The notes under the pieces: generated by a model
The model's database searches: none
Told to the model about the DNA's origin: nothing
The model's input: the letters and a program-made list of their open reading frames with translations, nothing else
Shown here: one piece after another, positions 17,666 to 27,044 of the stretch
Numbering within the stretch: the first letter of the stretch is position 1
Layout of the letters: every line of letters begins with the position of its first letter
Translations under genes and position numbers: made by a program
Assembly: GCA_963821885.1 (NCBI GenBank)
Contig: CAWGFN010000005.1
Span: 353,478 to 417,477 of the forward strand
Origin: Oleiagrimonas sp963821885
GTDB taxonomy: Bacteria; Pseudomonadota; Gammaproteobacteria; Xanthomonadales; Rhodanobacteraceae
Direction of reading: 5' to 3'
DNA length: 64,000 nt

Positions 17666-18844
17666 TCAGGCCACCTCGCCCGCGGCGTGGCCCGAGGCCC
17701 AGGCCCACTGGAAGTTGTAGCCGCCCAGCCAGCCGGTGACGTCGACGACCTCGCCGATGAAGTACAGGCCCGGCACGGCGCGTGATGCCATGGTGCGCGA
17801 GGACAGGCATTCGGTGTCCACGCCGCCGAGGGTGACCTCGGCGGTGCGGTAGCCCTCGCTGCCGCTGGCGACGATGTCCCAGGACTTGAGGCGCGCGCCG
17901 ATCCTCGCCAGCTCCTTTTCAGGCAGCTGGCGCAGGGCCGCGTGGCCGAAGTCGAGATCGCACAGGCGCTGCGCCAGGCGCTTGGGCAGCACCTCGGCCA
18001 GCACCGTCTTCAATGCCCGGTCCGGGTGCGCCACGCGTTGCGCGGCAAGCCAGGCCGGGGCATCCAGGTCGGGAGTGAAATCCAGGTGCACGGGTTCGCC
18101 CGGTTGCCAGTACGACGACACCTGCAGGATGGCCGGCCCGCTCAGGCCGCGGTGGGTGAACAGCAAGCCGGCGCGGAAGGCCTGGCCCGCGCTGCGTGCC
18201 TCGACCTCGGGCACCGCCACGCCGGCCAGGTCCGCGTAGTGTTCCTGGTGTCGGCCGCTCAGGGTCAGCGGCACCAGTCCCGCGCGGGTGGGGCGCACGG
18301 CATGGCCGAACCGGCGCGCCAGGTCGTAGCCGAAGCCGGTGGCGCCCATGCGCGGAATCGACAGGCCGCCGCTGGCGACCACCAGCGAGGCGCATGACAT
18401 GGGGCCCTGCGTGGTCTGCAGGCGGAAGCCGGCATCCTCGCGCGTCACTTCGCCGATGCTGCAGCCGGTGCGAATCTCCACGCCGGCCTCGGCGCACTCA
18501 TCCAGCAGCATGCGCACGATGAGCTTGGAGGACACGTCGCAGAACAGCTGGCCGCGTTCCTTCTCGTGGTAGGCGATGCCGTGCTGCTCGACCAGCGCGA
18601 TGAAGTCCCACTGCGTGTAGCGGGCCAGCGCCGACTTGGCGAAATGCGGATTGGCGCTGAGGTAGTTGTCCGGTCCGGCGTGCAGGTTGGTGAAATTGCA
18701 GCGGCCACCGCCGGACATCAGGATCTTCTTGCCCACCCGGTCGACATGCTCGAGCACGCGCACGCGGCGGCCGCGGCGTCCGGCGGCCAGGGCGCACATC
18801 AGGCCCGCGGCGCCGCCGCCGATCACGATCACGTCGGGATTCAT
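17666..18844 (-). CDS. HI0933/BaiN-type NAD(P)/FAD-dependent oxidoreductase
   Basis: A 392-residue flavoprotein. The N-terminus carries a dinucleotide-binding fold (VIVIGGGAAGLMCALAAGRRG) followed by the family block KILMSGGGRCNFTN. The C-terminus has GLYFIGEVVDVTGWLGGYNFQWAWASG, the signature of the HI0933 family (YhiN, BaiN). Members are flavoproteins of largely unknown substrate; BaiN acts on bile acid derivatives, which is not expected here. The ATG at 18844 overlaps the stop of the EF-hand gene by four bases (ATGA). That suggests coupled translation in a folE-EF-hand-flavoprotein operon. Confidence 0.9.
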   Translation of the reverse strand: MNPDVIVIGGGAAGLMCALAAGRRGRRVRVLEHVDRVGKKILMSGGGRCNFTNLHAGPDNYLSANPHFAKSALARYTQWDFIALVEQHGIAYHEKERGQLFCDVSSKLIVRMLLDECAEAGVEIRTGCSIGEVTREDAGFRLQTTQGPMSCASLVVASGGLSIPRMGATGFGYDLARRFGHAVRPTRAGLVPLTLSGRHQEHYADLAGVAVPEVEARSAGQAFRAGLLFTHRGLSGPAILQVSSYWQPGEPVHLDFTPDLDAPAWLAAQRVAHPDRALKTVLAEVLPKRLAQRLCDLDFGHAALRQLPEKELARIGARLKSWDIVASGSEGYRTAEVTLGGVDTECLSSRTMASRAVPGLYFIGEVVDVTGWLGGYNFQWAWASGHAAGEVA

Positions 18845-19185
18845 CGCGGCGGGGCCGCCATTTCCCGGGCGTCCAGGAAGCCGTCGTGGTTGCTGTCCTG
18901 GCGATGGAAGGTCGCCGCCAGGTTGACCAGGTACTTGTGCCTGGAGATGTCGCCGTGGCGGCGCGGGCCGGCCGGCTGCTCGGCGCGCTCGATGATGCCG
19001 TCGCCATTGCGGTCCATGGCATCGAAGCCGTGCATCATGTGTGCCTGGTACTCGGCCAGGCTGACGCGGCCGTCGCCATTGGCGTCGAACAGGCGCAGGT
19101 AGGCGGAGATGGTCGACGGATGCGCGGCACGAACGCAAGGTGCCAGCAGCAGGCCAAGCAGCACGGTCGCCAGCACCGCACGCAT
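18841..19185 (-). CDS. Exported EF-hand calcium-binding protein
   Basis: A 114-residue protein with a signal peptide (cleavage after VRA, residue 20) and three EF-hand loops: DANGDGRVSLAEY (34-46), DRNGDGIIERAE (58-69) and DSNHDGFLDARE (97-108). All three keep the acidic residues at loop positions 1, 3, 5 and 12, so calcium binding is likely, in the periplasm. Its role is unknown. It overlaps folE by one base upstream and the flavoprotein gene by four bases downstream. The calcium protein is thus translationally coupled to two enzymes with no obvious link to calcium. Confidence 0.88.
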   Translation of the reverse strand: MRAVLATVLLGLLLAPCVRAAHPSTISAYLRLFDANGDGRVSLAEYQAHMMHGFDAMDRNGDGIIERAEQPAGPRRHGDISRHKYLVNLAATFHRQDSNHDGFLDAREMAAPPR

Positions 19186-19778
19186 CAGTGGCCGTCGATG
19201 TCGATGAAGCGCAGGAACTCGGCGCGGGTGCGCGCGTCCTCGCGGAAGGTGCCGAGCATCTGGCTGGTGACCATCGACACGCCGCGCTTGTGCACGCCGC
19301 GCGTGGTCATGCACTCGTGCTGGGCGTCGATCACCACGCCCACGCCGCGCGGCTGCAGCGTTTCGGCGATGCAGTGGGCGATCTGCGCGGTCAGCTTCTC
19401 CTGCACCTGGAAACGGCGCGCGAAGCCGTCGACCACGCGCGCCAGCTTGCTGATGCCGACCACCTTGCGGTCGGGCAGGTAGCCTACGTGCGCGCGGCCG
19501 ATGATCGGCGCCATGTGGTGCTCGCAATGGCTCTCGAACTCGATGCCGCGCAGTACCACCAGCTCGTCGTAGCCCTCCACTTCCTCGAAGGTGCGGCGCA
19601 GGTACTCGCCGGGATCCTCGTCGTAGCCGGAGAACCAGTCACGGTAGGCCTTGACCACGCGCTTGGGGGTGTCGACCAGGCCCTCGCGGGCCGGATCCTC
19701 GCCGGCCCAGCGCAGCAGGGTGCGCACGGCTTCCTCGGCCTGCGTCTGGGTTACGTCGTTGCGGGACGCGTCGCTCAT
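19185..19778 (-). CDS. folE: GTP cyclohydrolase I
   Basis: FolE converts GTP to dihydroneopterin triphosphate, the first step of tetrahydrofolate synthesis. The 197-residue protein has the zinc-site block SHCEHHMAPIIGRAHVGYLP, the family signature ISKLARVVDGFARRFQVQE, and the second zinc cysteine in QHECMTTRGV. The length and all active-site blocks are normal. It starts with ATG at 19778. Its stop codon overlaps the EF-hand gene start (TGATG). Confidence 0.97.
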   Translation of the reverse strand: MSDASRNDVTQTQAEEAVRTLLRWAGEDPAREGLVDTPKRVVKAYRDWFSGYDEDPGEYLRRTFEEVEGYDELVVLRGIEFESHCEHHMAPIIGRAHVGYLPDRKVVGISKLARVVDGFARRFQVQEKLTAQIAHCIAETLQPRGVGVVIDAQHECMTTRGVHKRGVSMVTSQMLGTFREDARTRAEFLRFIDIDGH

Positions 19779-19888
19779 GGGGAATCCTTGGCAATCAAGC
19801 CGGTAGTTTAGCGTGAACCCGGGCGGCGACCGCCGTCCGCCGGATACCCGCCCGTTTACGCGGATGGCGCAAGGATGGATGCGGCGGT

Positions 19889-21256
19889 TCAGGGCGCCTC
19901 GTCGTCCTCGACCTCGTCGGCGTCTTCATCATCGATGGATGTCGCGTCCACGCCGAGACGGTCCGGCATCGGTTTGCGCGGCTTGACCCCCAGGGCGCGC
20001 AGGCGCTCGGCCTGCTTGACCAGGCCACGGCTGGGATCGGTCAGCGCCTTTTCGGCATCGCGCGCGGCCGTGCTGGCCTTGTCCAGGGCATCGTTGATGG
20101 CCACGATGTGCTCGCCGAAGCGTCGCGCGGCGTTGTACATCTGTTCGCCGCGACTGACGATCTTGTCCATGTTGCGGGTGGTCTTCTCCACGCGCCAGAT
20201 GTATTCGATGGTGCGCAGCACCGTGAACAGGGTGTTGGGTGAGACCAGGGCGATGTGCCGCTCCAGGGCGTACTGGGCCAGCGTCGGATCGGCCTCGCTG
20301 GCGGTCATCAGCGCGCTCTCGATGGGCACGAACAGCAGCGTGAAATCGACGCTCTTGAGGCCGTACAGCTTGGGATAGTTCTTCTCCGACAAGTCCTTGA
20401 TGTGCCGGCGCACGGAGGCGCAGTGGTCCTTCAGCGCCTGGGCCCGCGCCGTATCGTCGTCACGCGCCTCGACGTGACGTTCGTAGGCCACCAGGGACAC
20501 CTTGGAATCGATGATGATGGCGCGATCCTGTGGCAGGTCCAGCACCACGTCGGGCACCAGTCGCGCGCTGGAGCCCTCCTCGCGGTGGCTGGCCTGGGTG
20601 CGGAAATTCACGTCCTCGCGCAGGCCGGCCAGTTCCAGCAGCTTCAGCAGCACCTGCTCGCCCCAGATGCCGCGGGTCTTGCTCTCGCCGCGCAGCGCGT
20701 CGGTCAGCGACTGCGCGCGGGCGCTGAGGTTCTGGTTCAGCTCGGTCAGGTGCTTGATCTCGGCGAACAGCCCCGAGCGGGCCTTGAGGTCGTCCTCGCG
20801 CGATTGCTCGACCTTGGCCTTGAACTCCTGCAGCTTCTCGCCGAAAGGGTTGAGCAGGGTGGCCAGGGCTTCCTTCTGCTGCTTGCCCAGTAGCGCGCCT
20901 TTCTCTTCCAGCAGCTCGCTGGCCAGGGCCTTGAACTGGGTGGTCATGGTCTCGCGGGCGTCGGCGAGCAGCTTGTCGGTTTCCTTTTCGCGCTGTTGCG
21001 CCGAGGCGACCTGCTGTTCGAGGCGCGCCATGGCCTCGCGACGCGCGTTGAGGGCCTCGCGTGTCTGATGCAGCTCCTGTTCGAGGACGGGGGTGCGTTG
21101 CGCGGCGGCCTCGGCATGGGCCAGTCGTCGTTCCTGGTCGTCCCGGCGCTGGCGTTCGCCGGCAAGGGCGCGCCGCATGACCAGGAGCACGGCGCCGGCA
21201 CCGAGCAAAAGGCCCAGGGCAAGGGCGCCGAGCGCGGGCAGCAAGACATCGATCAT
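19889..21256 (-). CDS. rmuC: DNA recombination protein RmuC
   Basis: RmuC limits inversions at short inverted repeats in E. coli. This 455-residue protein has an N-terminal membrane helix (about 3-22), a long coiled coil rich in Glu, Arg and Gln (about 30-190), and the conserved RmuC nuclease-like core (RGIWGEQVLLKLLELAGL, PQDRAIIIDSKVSL and LLFVPIESAL blocks). The C-terminal 30 residues are very acidic. I chose the ATG at 21256, where the membrane helix begins; an open frame continues 37 codons upstream without family sequence. Confidence 0.93.
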   Translation of the reverse strand: MIDVLLPALGALALGLLLGAGAVLLVMRRALAGERQRRDDQERRLAHAEAAAQRTPVLEQELHQTREALNARREAMARLEQQVASAQQREKETDKLLADARETMTTQFKALASELLEEKGALLGKQQKEALATLLNPFGEKLQEFKAKVEQSREDDLKARSGLFAEIKHLTELNQNLSARAQSLTDALRGESKTRGIWGEQVLLKLLELAGLREDVNFRTQASHREEGSSARLVPDVVLDLPQDRAIIIDSKVSLVAYERHVEARDDDTARAQALKDHCASVRRHIKDLSEKNYPKLYGLKSVDFTLLFVPIESALMTASEADPTLAQYALERHIALVSPNTLFTVLRTIEYIWRVEKTTRNMDKIVSRGEQMYNAARRFGEHIVAINDALDKASTAARDAEKALTDPSRGLVKQAERLRALGVKPRKPMPDRLGVDATSIDDEDADEVEDDEAP

Positions 21257-21429
21257 GGGCTCATCAGTCCGTTGTCTGGGCAGGTCATGCGACCAGTGTA
21301 CGACGACGCGTCTCATGAGCTGAGTCCAGGCGGCTGAACGGAGCCTGGCGGATCGTCTGGGGCTCATGGCCCACGCATGTCACCATGCAGACCTGTGCAT
21401 CCGAATGACGATGAAGAAGGAGGCAAGTC

Positions 21430-22617
21430 ATGGACTACACCTACGACTACCTGATCATCGGCGGCGGCATGACCGCGGATGCGGCCGTGGGCGCGATCCG
21501 CGAACGCGACGCCGAGGGCCGCATCGGCCTGATCGGCGCCGAATCGTCGCCGCCCTACGAGCGCCCGCCGCTGAGCAAGGCCCTGTGGAAGGGCGACAAG
21601 GATCTGGCGTCCATCGATCTGGACACGCGCCGCCACGTGCCGGACATGCACCTTGGCCGGCGCGCGGTGAAGCTGGACCGCGTGGAACGGCGCGTGGTCG
21701 ACGACCAGGGCGACGTGCATGCCTATGGCAAGCTGCTGCTGGCCACCGGTGCCCGTGCCCGCACCCTGCCGTTCTCGGGCGAGCGCGTGGTGCACTTTCG
21801 CACTCGAGAGGATTACCAGCGCCTGCGCCGGCTGGCCACGCCCGGCGCGCATCTGGCGGTGGTCGGCGGCGGCTTCATCGGTGCCGAGCTGGCAGCCTCG
21901 CTGACCGAGGCCGGCTGCAAGGTCAGCATGGTCTTCCCCGGCGACGGCATCGGCGCGGGTCGTTTTTCCGACGGGCTCTCGGATTTCCTCAACGGCTACT
22001 ATCGAGAACGCGGGGTGGACCTGCGCCCGGGCCTGAAGGTCGAGCAGGGCCAGGCCACGGCCGATGCCGCGACGCTGGAGCTTTCAGACGGCAGCGCGCT
22101 GGAGGTGGCGGCGGTGGTCGCCGGCCTCGGCGTGGTCCCGGAAACCGACCTGGCCGAGCAGGCCGGGCTGAAGGTGGACAACGGCATCGTCGTCGATGCC
22201 CGCCTGCGCACGACAGATGCATCCATCTGGGCGGCGGGCGACGTGGCCAACTATCCGTCACCGTCGCTGGGGCGCCGCCGCGTCGAGCACGAGAACGCGG
22301 CCATCAGCATGGGCCACCATGCCGGTTGCGGCATGGCTGGCGAGGACCGTGCGTACACCACCGATCCGTTCTTCTATTCGGACCTGTTCGACCTCGGCTA
22401 CGAGGCCGTCGGCGAGCTCGACGCGCGTCGCCTCGAAGTGGTCGAGCACTGGGCCGAGCCGTACCGCCGCGGCGTCACCTACTACATGGACGGTGCCCGC
22501 GTGCGCGGCGTGCTGCTGTGGAACGTGTGGGGCCAGGTGGAGACCGCGCAGGCGCTGATCGCCACGCCCGGCCCGCACGATGGCGACAACCTTCGCCATC
22601 GCATACCGATGGGCTGA
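21430..22617 (+). CDS. NAD(P)/FAD-dependent ferredoxin-reductase-like oxidoreductase
   Basis: A 395-residue class of flavoprotein related to rhodocoxin/putidaredoxin reductases and the AIF family. Two dinucleotide folds are visible: YLIIGGGMTADAAVGAIR for FAD (about 8-25) and LAVVGGGFIGAELAASL for NAD(P)H (about 143-159). The block SIWAAGDVANY (about 266-276) is the FAD-binding signature. The C-terminal domain is shorter than in monooxygenase partners. No ferredoxin or P450 gene is next to it; the rubredoxin at 63656 is far away. A strong Shine-Dalgarno (gaaggagg) precedes the ATG. A strong terminator follows. Confidence 0.88.
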   Translation: MDYTYDYLIIGGGMTADAAVGAIRERDAEGRIGLIGAESSPPYERPPLSKALWKGDKDLASIDLDTRRHVPDMHLGRRAVKLDRVERRVVDDQGDVHAYGKLLLATGARARTLPFSGERVVHFRTREDYQRLRRLATPGAHLAVVGGGFIGAELAASLTEAGCKVSMVFPGDGIGAGRFSDGLSDFLNGYYRERGVDLRPGLKVEQGQATADAATLELSDGSALEVAAVVAGLGVVPETDLAEQAGLKVDNGIVVDARLRTTDASIWAAGDVANYPSPSLGRRRVEHENAAISMGHHAGCGMAGEDRAYTTDPFFYSDLFDLGYEAVGELDARRLEVVEHWAEPYRRGVTYYMDGARVRGVLLWNVWGQVETAQALIATPGPHDGDNLRHRIPMG

Positions 22618-22633
22618 TCAGGCCTTGCCGCAC

Positions 22634-22669
22634 GATCCCGTGGCGACGCACCGACGTCGCCACGGGATC
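22634..22669. terminator. Bidirectional terminator hairpin
   Basis: A perfect 15-bp stem (gatcccgtggcgacg and its complement) with a six-base loop lies between the convergent ferredoxin-reductase and SH3-protein genes. The T-run is weak (ctttatac on the plus side), but stem strength and position fit a shared transcription stop. Confidence 0.75.
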
Positions 22670-22684
22670 ACGCTTTATACGCGC

Positions 22685-23314
22685 TCAGTGACCGCCGCCG
22701 CCCTTGTCGTTTGTCCGCACGGGCTTGCGCGGCGGGGTCGTGCCGGACCTCGGCATGGGCCTGGCCGGCGGCAGGGGCCGCTGACTCGGCAGTGCATGTC
22801 GAGTTGGCGCAGGCCGCGTCGTGACCGGGTGCCGGTTCAGAGGTGGCGCGGGATGTCTCGGTGGCGGGATGCGCGGGCGGAAGTTCGGCGTGCGACGCGG
22901 CGGTGGCAGGGAACGCGGCGGCGCGCGCTCGTAACGCAGGCGCTCGCGGTACCAGGACGTGTGCCGGTAATGGCGGTCCCAGTAGGTGCCGATGACGAAG
23001 GTCACCACCGGGACCCCGATGCGCGGCCCGTAGGCGGGCAGGTAGACCCAGCCGCCATTGTAGTAGGACTGCAGGTAGGTGCCGGCCACCCAGCCACGCC
23101 ATGCCTGGATCTCGACATCGCACCAGGTGTAGTCGGACAGGCAGCCATGGACTTCCACGTAGGTGCCCGCCGGCAACGTCATGACCGGCGGGTAGCCGAT
23201 GTCGGGACCCGAGCGCAGCACCAGGTTGATGCCGATGTAGGCGCTGCCGGCGAGGGCGGGCGCGGACAGGGCGAGCAGCCATCCGCAGATGGCCAGGGCA
23301 AGTAGGCGTTTCAT
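22685..23314 (-). CDS. Exported bacterial SH3-domain protein with a Pro/Arg-rich tail
   Basis: A 209-residue protein with a signal peptide (cleavage after ALA, residue 22). A bacterial SH3 domain follows (about 24-85): AYIGINLVLRSGPDIGYPPV, then GTYVEVHGCLSDYTWCDVE, then WRGWVAGTYLQ. Then comes a YWDRHYRHTSWYRER segment and a long, low-complexity tail of Pro, Arg, His and Thr (about 125-209). Proteins of this layout are common in alpha- and gammaproteobacteria and are thought to act in the periplasm, perhaps binding peptidoglycan. The exact role is unknown. Confidence 0.78.
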   Translation of the reverse strand: MKRLLALAICGWLLALSAPALAGSAYIGINLVLRSGPDIGYPPVMTLPAGTYVEVHGCLSDYTWCDVEIQAWRGWVAGTYLQSYYNGGWVYLPAYGPRIGVPVVTFVIGTYWDRHYRHTSWYRERLRYERAPPRSLPPPRRTPNFRPRIPPPRHPAPPLNRHPVTTRPAPTRHALPSQRPLPPARPMPRSGTTPPRKPVRTNDKGGGGH

Positions 23315-23419
23315 GACCCAGGGACCTATGAGGGGGGGAGGGTCAGTGTGCGCCCGAACCGTGCCGATGCGATTTGACCACGGTCAAGCCGCGGCGCGGC
23401 AGGGACTCCGCTGTTTGGC

Positions 23420-24055
23420 CTAGTCTTCGAGGTCGGGGGCCGCGCTCGTCTGGCGCCGCTTGCGTCGACGCCACAGGTAGATGGCGACGCCGGCCGCAAC
23501 CAGGCCCAGGGCGATCCACAGGCCGGTCTGGCCGCGATGCAGCCAGGTCAGCAGCCAGTCGCGGTTGTTGGCGCCGAAATAGCCCAGATACACCCACACC
23601 GGCACGCTGATCAGCGCGGCCAGGCCGTCCAGCAGCAGGAAGCGGCCAAACGAGACGCGGTGGGTGAGCCCGGCGCTGACGAACACCGCGGTGCGCATGC
23701 CGGGCAGGAAGCGGGCGGTGAACAGCATGCGGTTGCCATAGCGCTCGAACTTTTGCTGCACGGCGCTGTAGCGCCTGGGCGTCAGCACCCATTTCAGTGG
23801 CCGCTTGTGCAGCAGGCGCACGCCGTAGTGGTGTCCGGCCAGGAACATGCCGGCATCGCCGACCAGCACGCCGAGCATGGTCACGCCGAACATCACGTGC
23901 ACGTTGGCGTAACCCAGCCCGGCGATCACGCCGCCGGCGACCAGGGTCACGTCCTCGGGAATCGGCGCGCCCATGCCGCAGACCAGGAGCGCCAGGAACA
24001 CGGCGACATACCCGTTCTCGGCAAAGAAGCTGATCAGTCGGGTCAGCAGATCCAT
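23420..24055 (-). CDS. DedA family inner-membrane protein
   Basis: DedA proteins are undecaprenyl-phosphate or phospholipid flippase-type membrane proteins. This one has 211 residues and several hydrophobic segments. The family motifs are present: GMGAPIPEDVTLVAGG (acidic re-entrant loop), and FTARFLPGMRTAVFVSAGL (FxRFxPGxR motif). A C-terminal basic tail follows. I chose the ATG at 24055, which starts MDLLTRLISFFAENGY; the open frame upstream encodes nothing family-like. It lies 100 bases downstream of dnaG in the same orientation. Confidence 0.9.
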   Translation of the reverse strand: MDLLTRLISFFAENGYVAVFLALLVCGMGAPIPEDVTLVAGGVIAGLGYANVHVMFGVTMLGVLVGDAGMFLAGHHYGVRLLHKRPLKWVLTPRRYSAVQQKFERYGNRMLFTARFLPGMRTAVFVSAGLTHRVSFGRFLLLDGLAALISVPVWVYLGYFGANNRDWLLTWLHRGQTGLWIALGLVAAGVAIYLWRRRKRRQTSAAPDLED

Positions 24056-24155
24056 CGATGCATCGGGTCCCTGGCGGCGCGGTCGGTCAAATCCGGATCT
24101 TCCCATGGATCGCGCCGCGCGCACAGGTTGCGCGGCATCCCGCCGCCGGCACGGT

Positions 24156-25877
24156 TCAGCCGCCGGGCCTGGATTTGGCGGCCAGCAGGGCGCGCAGCTC
24201 GTCCTTGCCCTCGGCGTCGAGGCGGCCCTCGGCGCGATGCGCCTGCAGTTCGGCGATGCGCTGCAGGTCGACCTGGCGGCGCATCTGTTCGAGGGCGCCG
24301 AGGAATTCGCTGCGCTGCATGTGGATGTCGCCGACCACCTCGGCCATGGCCAGTTTCTGCAGCGCGGCGGCTTCCTCGCGTTCGGCGAAATGCTCCAGCA
24401 GCACGCCGGTGCGGATGCCGGGACGGTTGCGCACCAGCTCGATCAGTTCGACCAGCAATTGGACGCCGGGCTTGTCCAGACGCGCGAAGGCATAGGGCGG
24501 TTCGAGGTCCTCGGCCAGCTCGGGGCGTGCCAGCAGCAGGGCGATGGCGCTGCGCACCAGGGTGCGGCGCACGCTGCGCTGTTGCATGGGCGGTCGGGCC
24601 GTGGGCGATATCGACGTGCTCTCGGGAAGCGCATCGACGCCGGTGCGCTGGCGCAGCTCCTGGCCCATCAGGTCGCGGAAGGCGCCGTCGGGGAGGCGCG
24701 CGATCAGCGGCCGGGCGCGTTCGGCCAGGCGCGCCCGGCCGTCCAGCGAACGCAGGTCGATGTCCTCGCCCAGATGGTCGAAGAAATAGGTCGACAGCGG
24801 CGTGGCCTCGGCCAGGCGCTGTTCGAAGCCGGCCTTGCCCTCGGCGCGGACCAGCGAATCGGGGTCCTCGCCCTCGGGCAGGAACAGGAAGAACGCCTGG
24901 CGCCCGTCGCGCAGGCGCGGCAACGTCGCTTCCAGGGCCTTCCAGGCGGCGGCGCGGCCGGCGCGGTCGCCGTCGAAGCAGAACACCACGTCTGGCGCGC
25001 TGCGGAACAGGCGTTCGGTGTGATCGGGCGTGGTCGCAGTGCCCAGCGTGGCCACCGCGATCGGCAGGCCGGCCTGGTGCAGGGCGATGGCATCCATGTA
25101 GCCCTCGACCACCAGCAGTCGCGACAGCGACGGGTTGGCCTGCTTGCATTGCCACAGGCCGAACAGCTCGCGGCCCTTGTGGAACAGCGGGGTCTCGGGC
25201 GAATTGAGGTATTTGGGGCCGTCACCCTCAAGGATGCGGCCACCGAAGGCGATCACGCGACCACGGCGGTCGAGGATGGGGAACATCAATCGCGCGCGGA
25301 AGCGATCGTACTTGCCGCGATCGCCGGTCGACACCATGCCGGCCTGTTCCAGCCATTGGGCGCGCTCGGCCGACGTTCCCAGGCGCTGCAGCAGGCTGCC
25401 TCCGCCCGGCGCCCAGCCGATGCGGAAGCGCGCGATGGTGTCGGCGTCGAGCCCGCGGCGCTGGCAATAGGCCTGCGCGGCGTCGTTCTCGCCAAGCGCG
25501 TTCTGGTAGAACGTCGCGGCCTGGTCGAGCAGTTCGTACCAGCCGCTGCGGTCCTCGCGAGGACGCCGGTCGCCCCCCTCGCGTGGCACCTGAAGGCCCA
25601 CCGATTGCGCCAGCTCCTCGACCGCGTCGGGAAATTCCAGGCGCTCGTACTCCATCAGGAACTTGATCGCGCTGCCGTGCGCGCCGCAGCCGAAGCAGTG
25701 ATAGAACTGCTTGGCCGGGCTGACGTAGAACGACGGCGTGCGCTCGTCGTGGAACGGACAGCAGGCGGTCCATTCGCGCCCGGCCTTCTTCAACGGCACG
25801 CGCCGCTCCACCACTTCGACGATGTCGATGCGGGTGAGCAGTTCGTCGATGAAGCTGTCCGGGATCAGGCCACGCAT
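24156..25877 (-). CDS. dnaG: DNA primase
   Basis: DnaG makes RNA primers for DNA replication. This 573-residue protein has the CHC2 zinc-binding domain with ligands Cys40, His43, Cys61 and Cys64 (CPFHDE...HCFGCG). The RNA polymerase domain follows, including the TOPRIM acidic motifs VVEGYMDAIAL and CFDGDRAGR. The C-terminal domain is the DnaB-binding region and is weakly conserved. The usual rpsU and rpoD partners of the macromolecular synthesis operon are absent from both sides here; an ELM1-family gene lies upstream and DedA downstream. Confidence 0.97.
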   Translation of the reverse strand: MRGLIPDSFIDELLTRIDIVEVVERRVPLKKAGREWTACCPFHDERTPSFYVSPAKQFYHCFGCGAHGSAIKFLMEYERLEFPDAVEELAQSVGLQVPREGGDRRPREDRSGWYELLDQAATFYQNALGENDAAQAYCQRRGLDADTIARFRIGWAPGGGSLLQRLGTSAERAQWLEQAGMVSTGDRGKYDRFRARLMFPILDRRGRVIAFGGRILEGDGPKYLNSPETPLFHKGRELFGLWQCKQANPSLSRLLVVEGYMDAIALHQAGLPIAVATLGTATTPDHTERLFRSAPDVVFCFDGDRAGRAAAWKALEATLPRLRDGRQAFFLFLPEGEDPDSLVRAEGKAGFEQRLAEATPLSTYFFDHLGEDIDLRSLDGRARLAERARPLIARLPDGAFRDLMGQELRQRTGVDALPESTSISPTARPPMQQRSVRRTLVRSAIALLLARPELAEDLEPPYAFARLDKPGVQLLVELIELVRNRPGIRTGVLLEHFAEREEAAALQKLAMAEVVGDIHMQRSEFLGALEQMRRQVDLQRIAELQAHRAEGRLDAEGKDELRALLAAKSRPGG

Positions 25878-25928
25878 GAGACCGCTAGGATGCCATGCCG
25901 GAGCGTCCCGCGGGCGTGTCGGCGTGCA

Positions 25929-26912
25929 TCACGGGCCCAGGCGATCGCGCACCTGCGCGGCGATGGCGGCGGTCTCGCGCAGCGGGACGGCTGGTGCCGT
26001 GCGCGTGTCGTCCAGGCCGAACAGCACGCCGTGTTCGCGCAGGCCTGCGTGGAAGCGGGCCAACCGGGCCGGCAGGCCGGGTGCGTCTGGAACATGCACC
26101 GGCACGCCGGTGGCGGCGGCCTCGGAGAGCATGTTCACCGAGTCGGGCGTGACCACCAGCCGGTCGGCCCAGCCGAGCACGCCGGCGTAGGGGTTGGCGC
26201 CGTGCCGCGCGTCCTGCCAGTACAGGCCGGTCTGGCCCGCGAGGGCCTCGCGCAGGGTCGCGAACCATGCCGGCGGCGTGCGCGGCGAGGCCACCAGCAG
26301 CAGGCTGCCTCCATCGCGTCGCGCGCGCTCACGCAGGCGGGCGCCCAGGCTGCGCAGGCCGTCGAGGTCCAGCGCGACGCCGCGACGCGGCCCACCCAGC
26401 AGGATGCCGATGCGCGGGCCGGGAAGCTGGCCGATGGCCGGAAAGACCTCGCGACCGGCCTCAAGCCACGAGGCGTCGACCGGATGCAGCGAGCCCAGTG
26501 GCGACAGCACGTTGGCGCCCGACAGCCCATCGTGTCGCGGCGCGATGACCAGGTCCCAGTGGCGTGGGTCGATGCGCGGATCGAGGATCTGCACGCTGCG
26601 GCAGCGTGCGTTGGAAAGGGCCGGCAGCAATCGCGTGATCAGGCCGGTCGATCGGCCGCAGCCGATGGCCAGGCGGGGCCAGGGCGGGGCCAGCAGGTCG
26701 CGGAAGGCCGCCGGGAAGGCCAGACGCGCGCCGGGCAGGAGGCGCGGCGCGAACCAGGACCAGGGCGCGCGCAGCGGCACGACGAGATGCCGGCATTCGA
26801 CGCCGAGCGCCGCGGCCAGGGCCAGTGCCTGGCGCGCATGGCCGGCGGCGCCATCGGTGATGACCCAGCACGGCTCGCCGGACGGCGGGCGGGTTGTTTC
26901 GTTTGCGGGCAC
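25929..26912 (-). CDS. ELM1/GtrOC1 family protein (DUF1022)
   Basis: A 327-residue protein that matches the family named after the plant mitochondrial fission protein ELM1. Its bacterial members are probably nucleotide-sugar glycosyltransferase-like enzymes, often near LPS genes. Blocks seen are CWVITDGAAGHARQALALA near the N-terminus, ILLGGPRRG in the middle, and DRLVVTPDSVNMLSEAAATGVPV near the end. The last is typical of a GT-B C-terminal domain. Enzymatic function is unproven. It lies just upstream of dnaG in the same direction and diverges from the YceI gene. Confidence 0.83.
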   Translation of the reverse strand: MPANETTRPPSGEPCWVITDGAAGHARQALALAAALGVECRHLVVPLRAPWSWFAPRLLPGARLAFPAAFRDLLAPPWPRLAIGCGRSTGLITRLLPALSNARCRSVQILDPRIDPRHWDLVIAPRHDGLSGANVLSPLGSLHPVDASWLEAGREVFPAIGQLPGPRIGILLGGPRRGVALDLDGLRSLGARLRERARRDGGSLLLVASPRTPPAWFATLREALAGQTGLYWQDARHGANPYAGVLGWADRLVVTPDSVNMLSEAAATGVPVHVPDAPGLPARLARFHAGLREHGVLFGLDDTRTAPAVPLRETAAIAAQVRDRLGP

Positions 26913-27044
26913 AGAGCGTTCTCGATCAGGGCCTAGCCATCGTGTCGTGCGTTCCTAAACTTGCAGGAGTGTTATTACGTTCGGGCCCGCGCCGCACATG
27001 GCGCGTCTCGATCCATTTCCCCTGAATTCCACGGAGTCTGCGTC

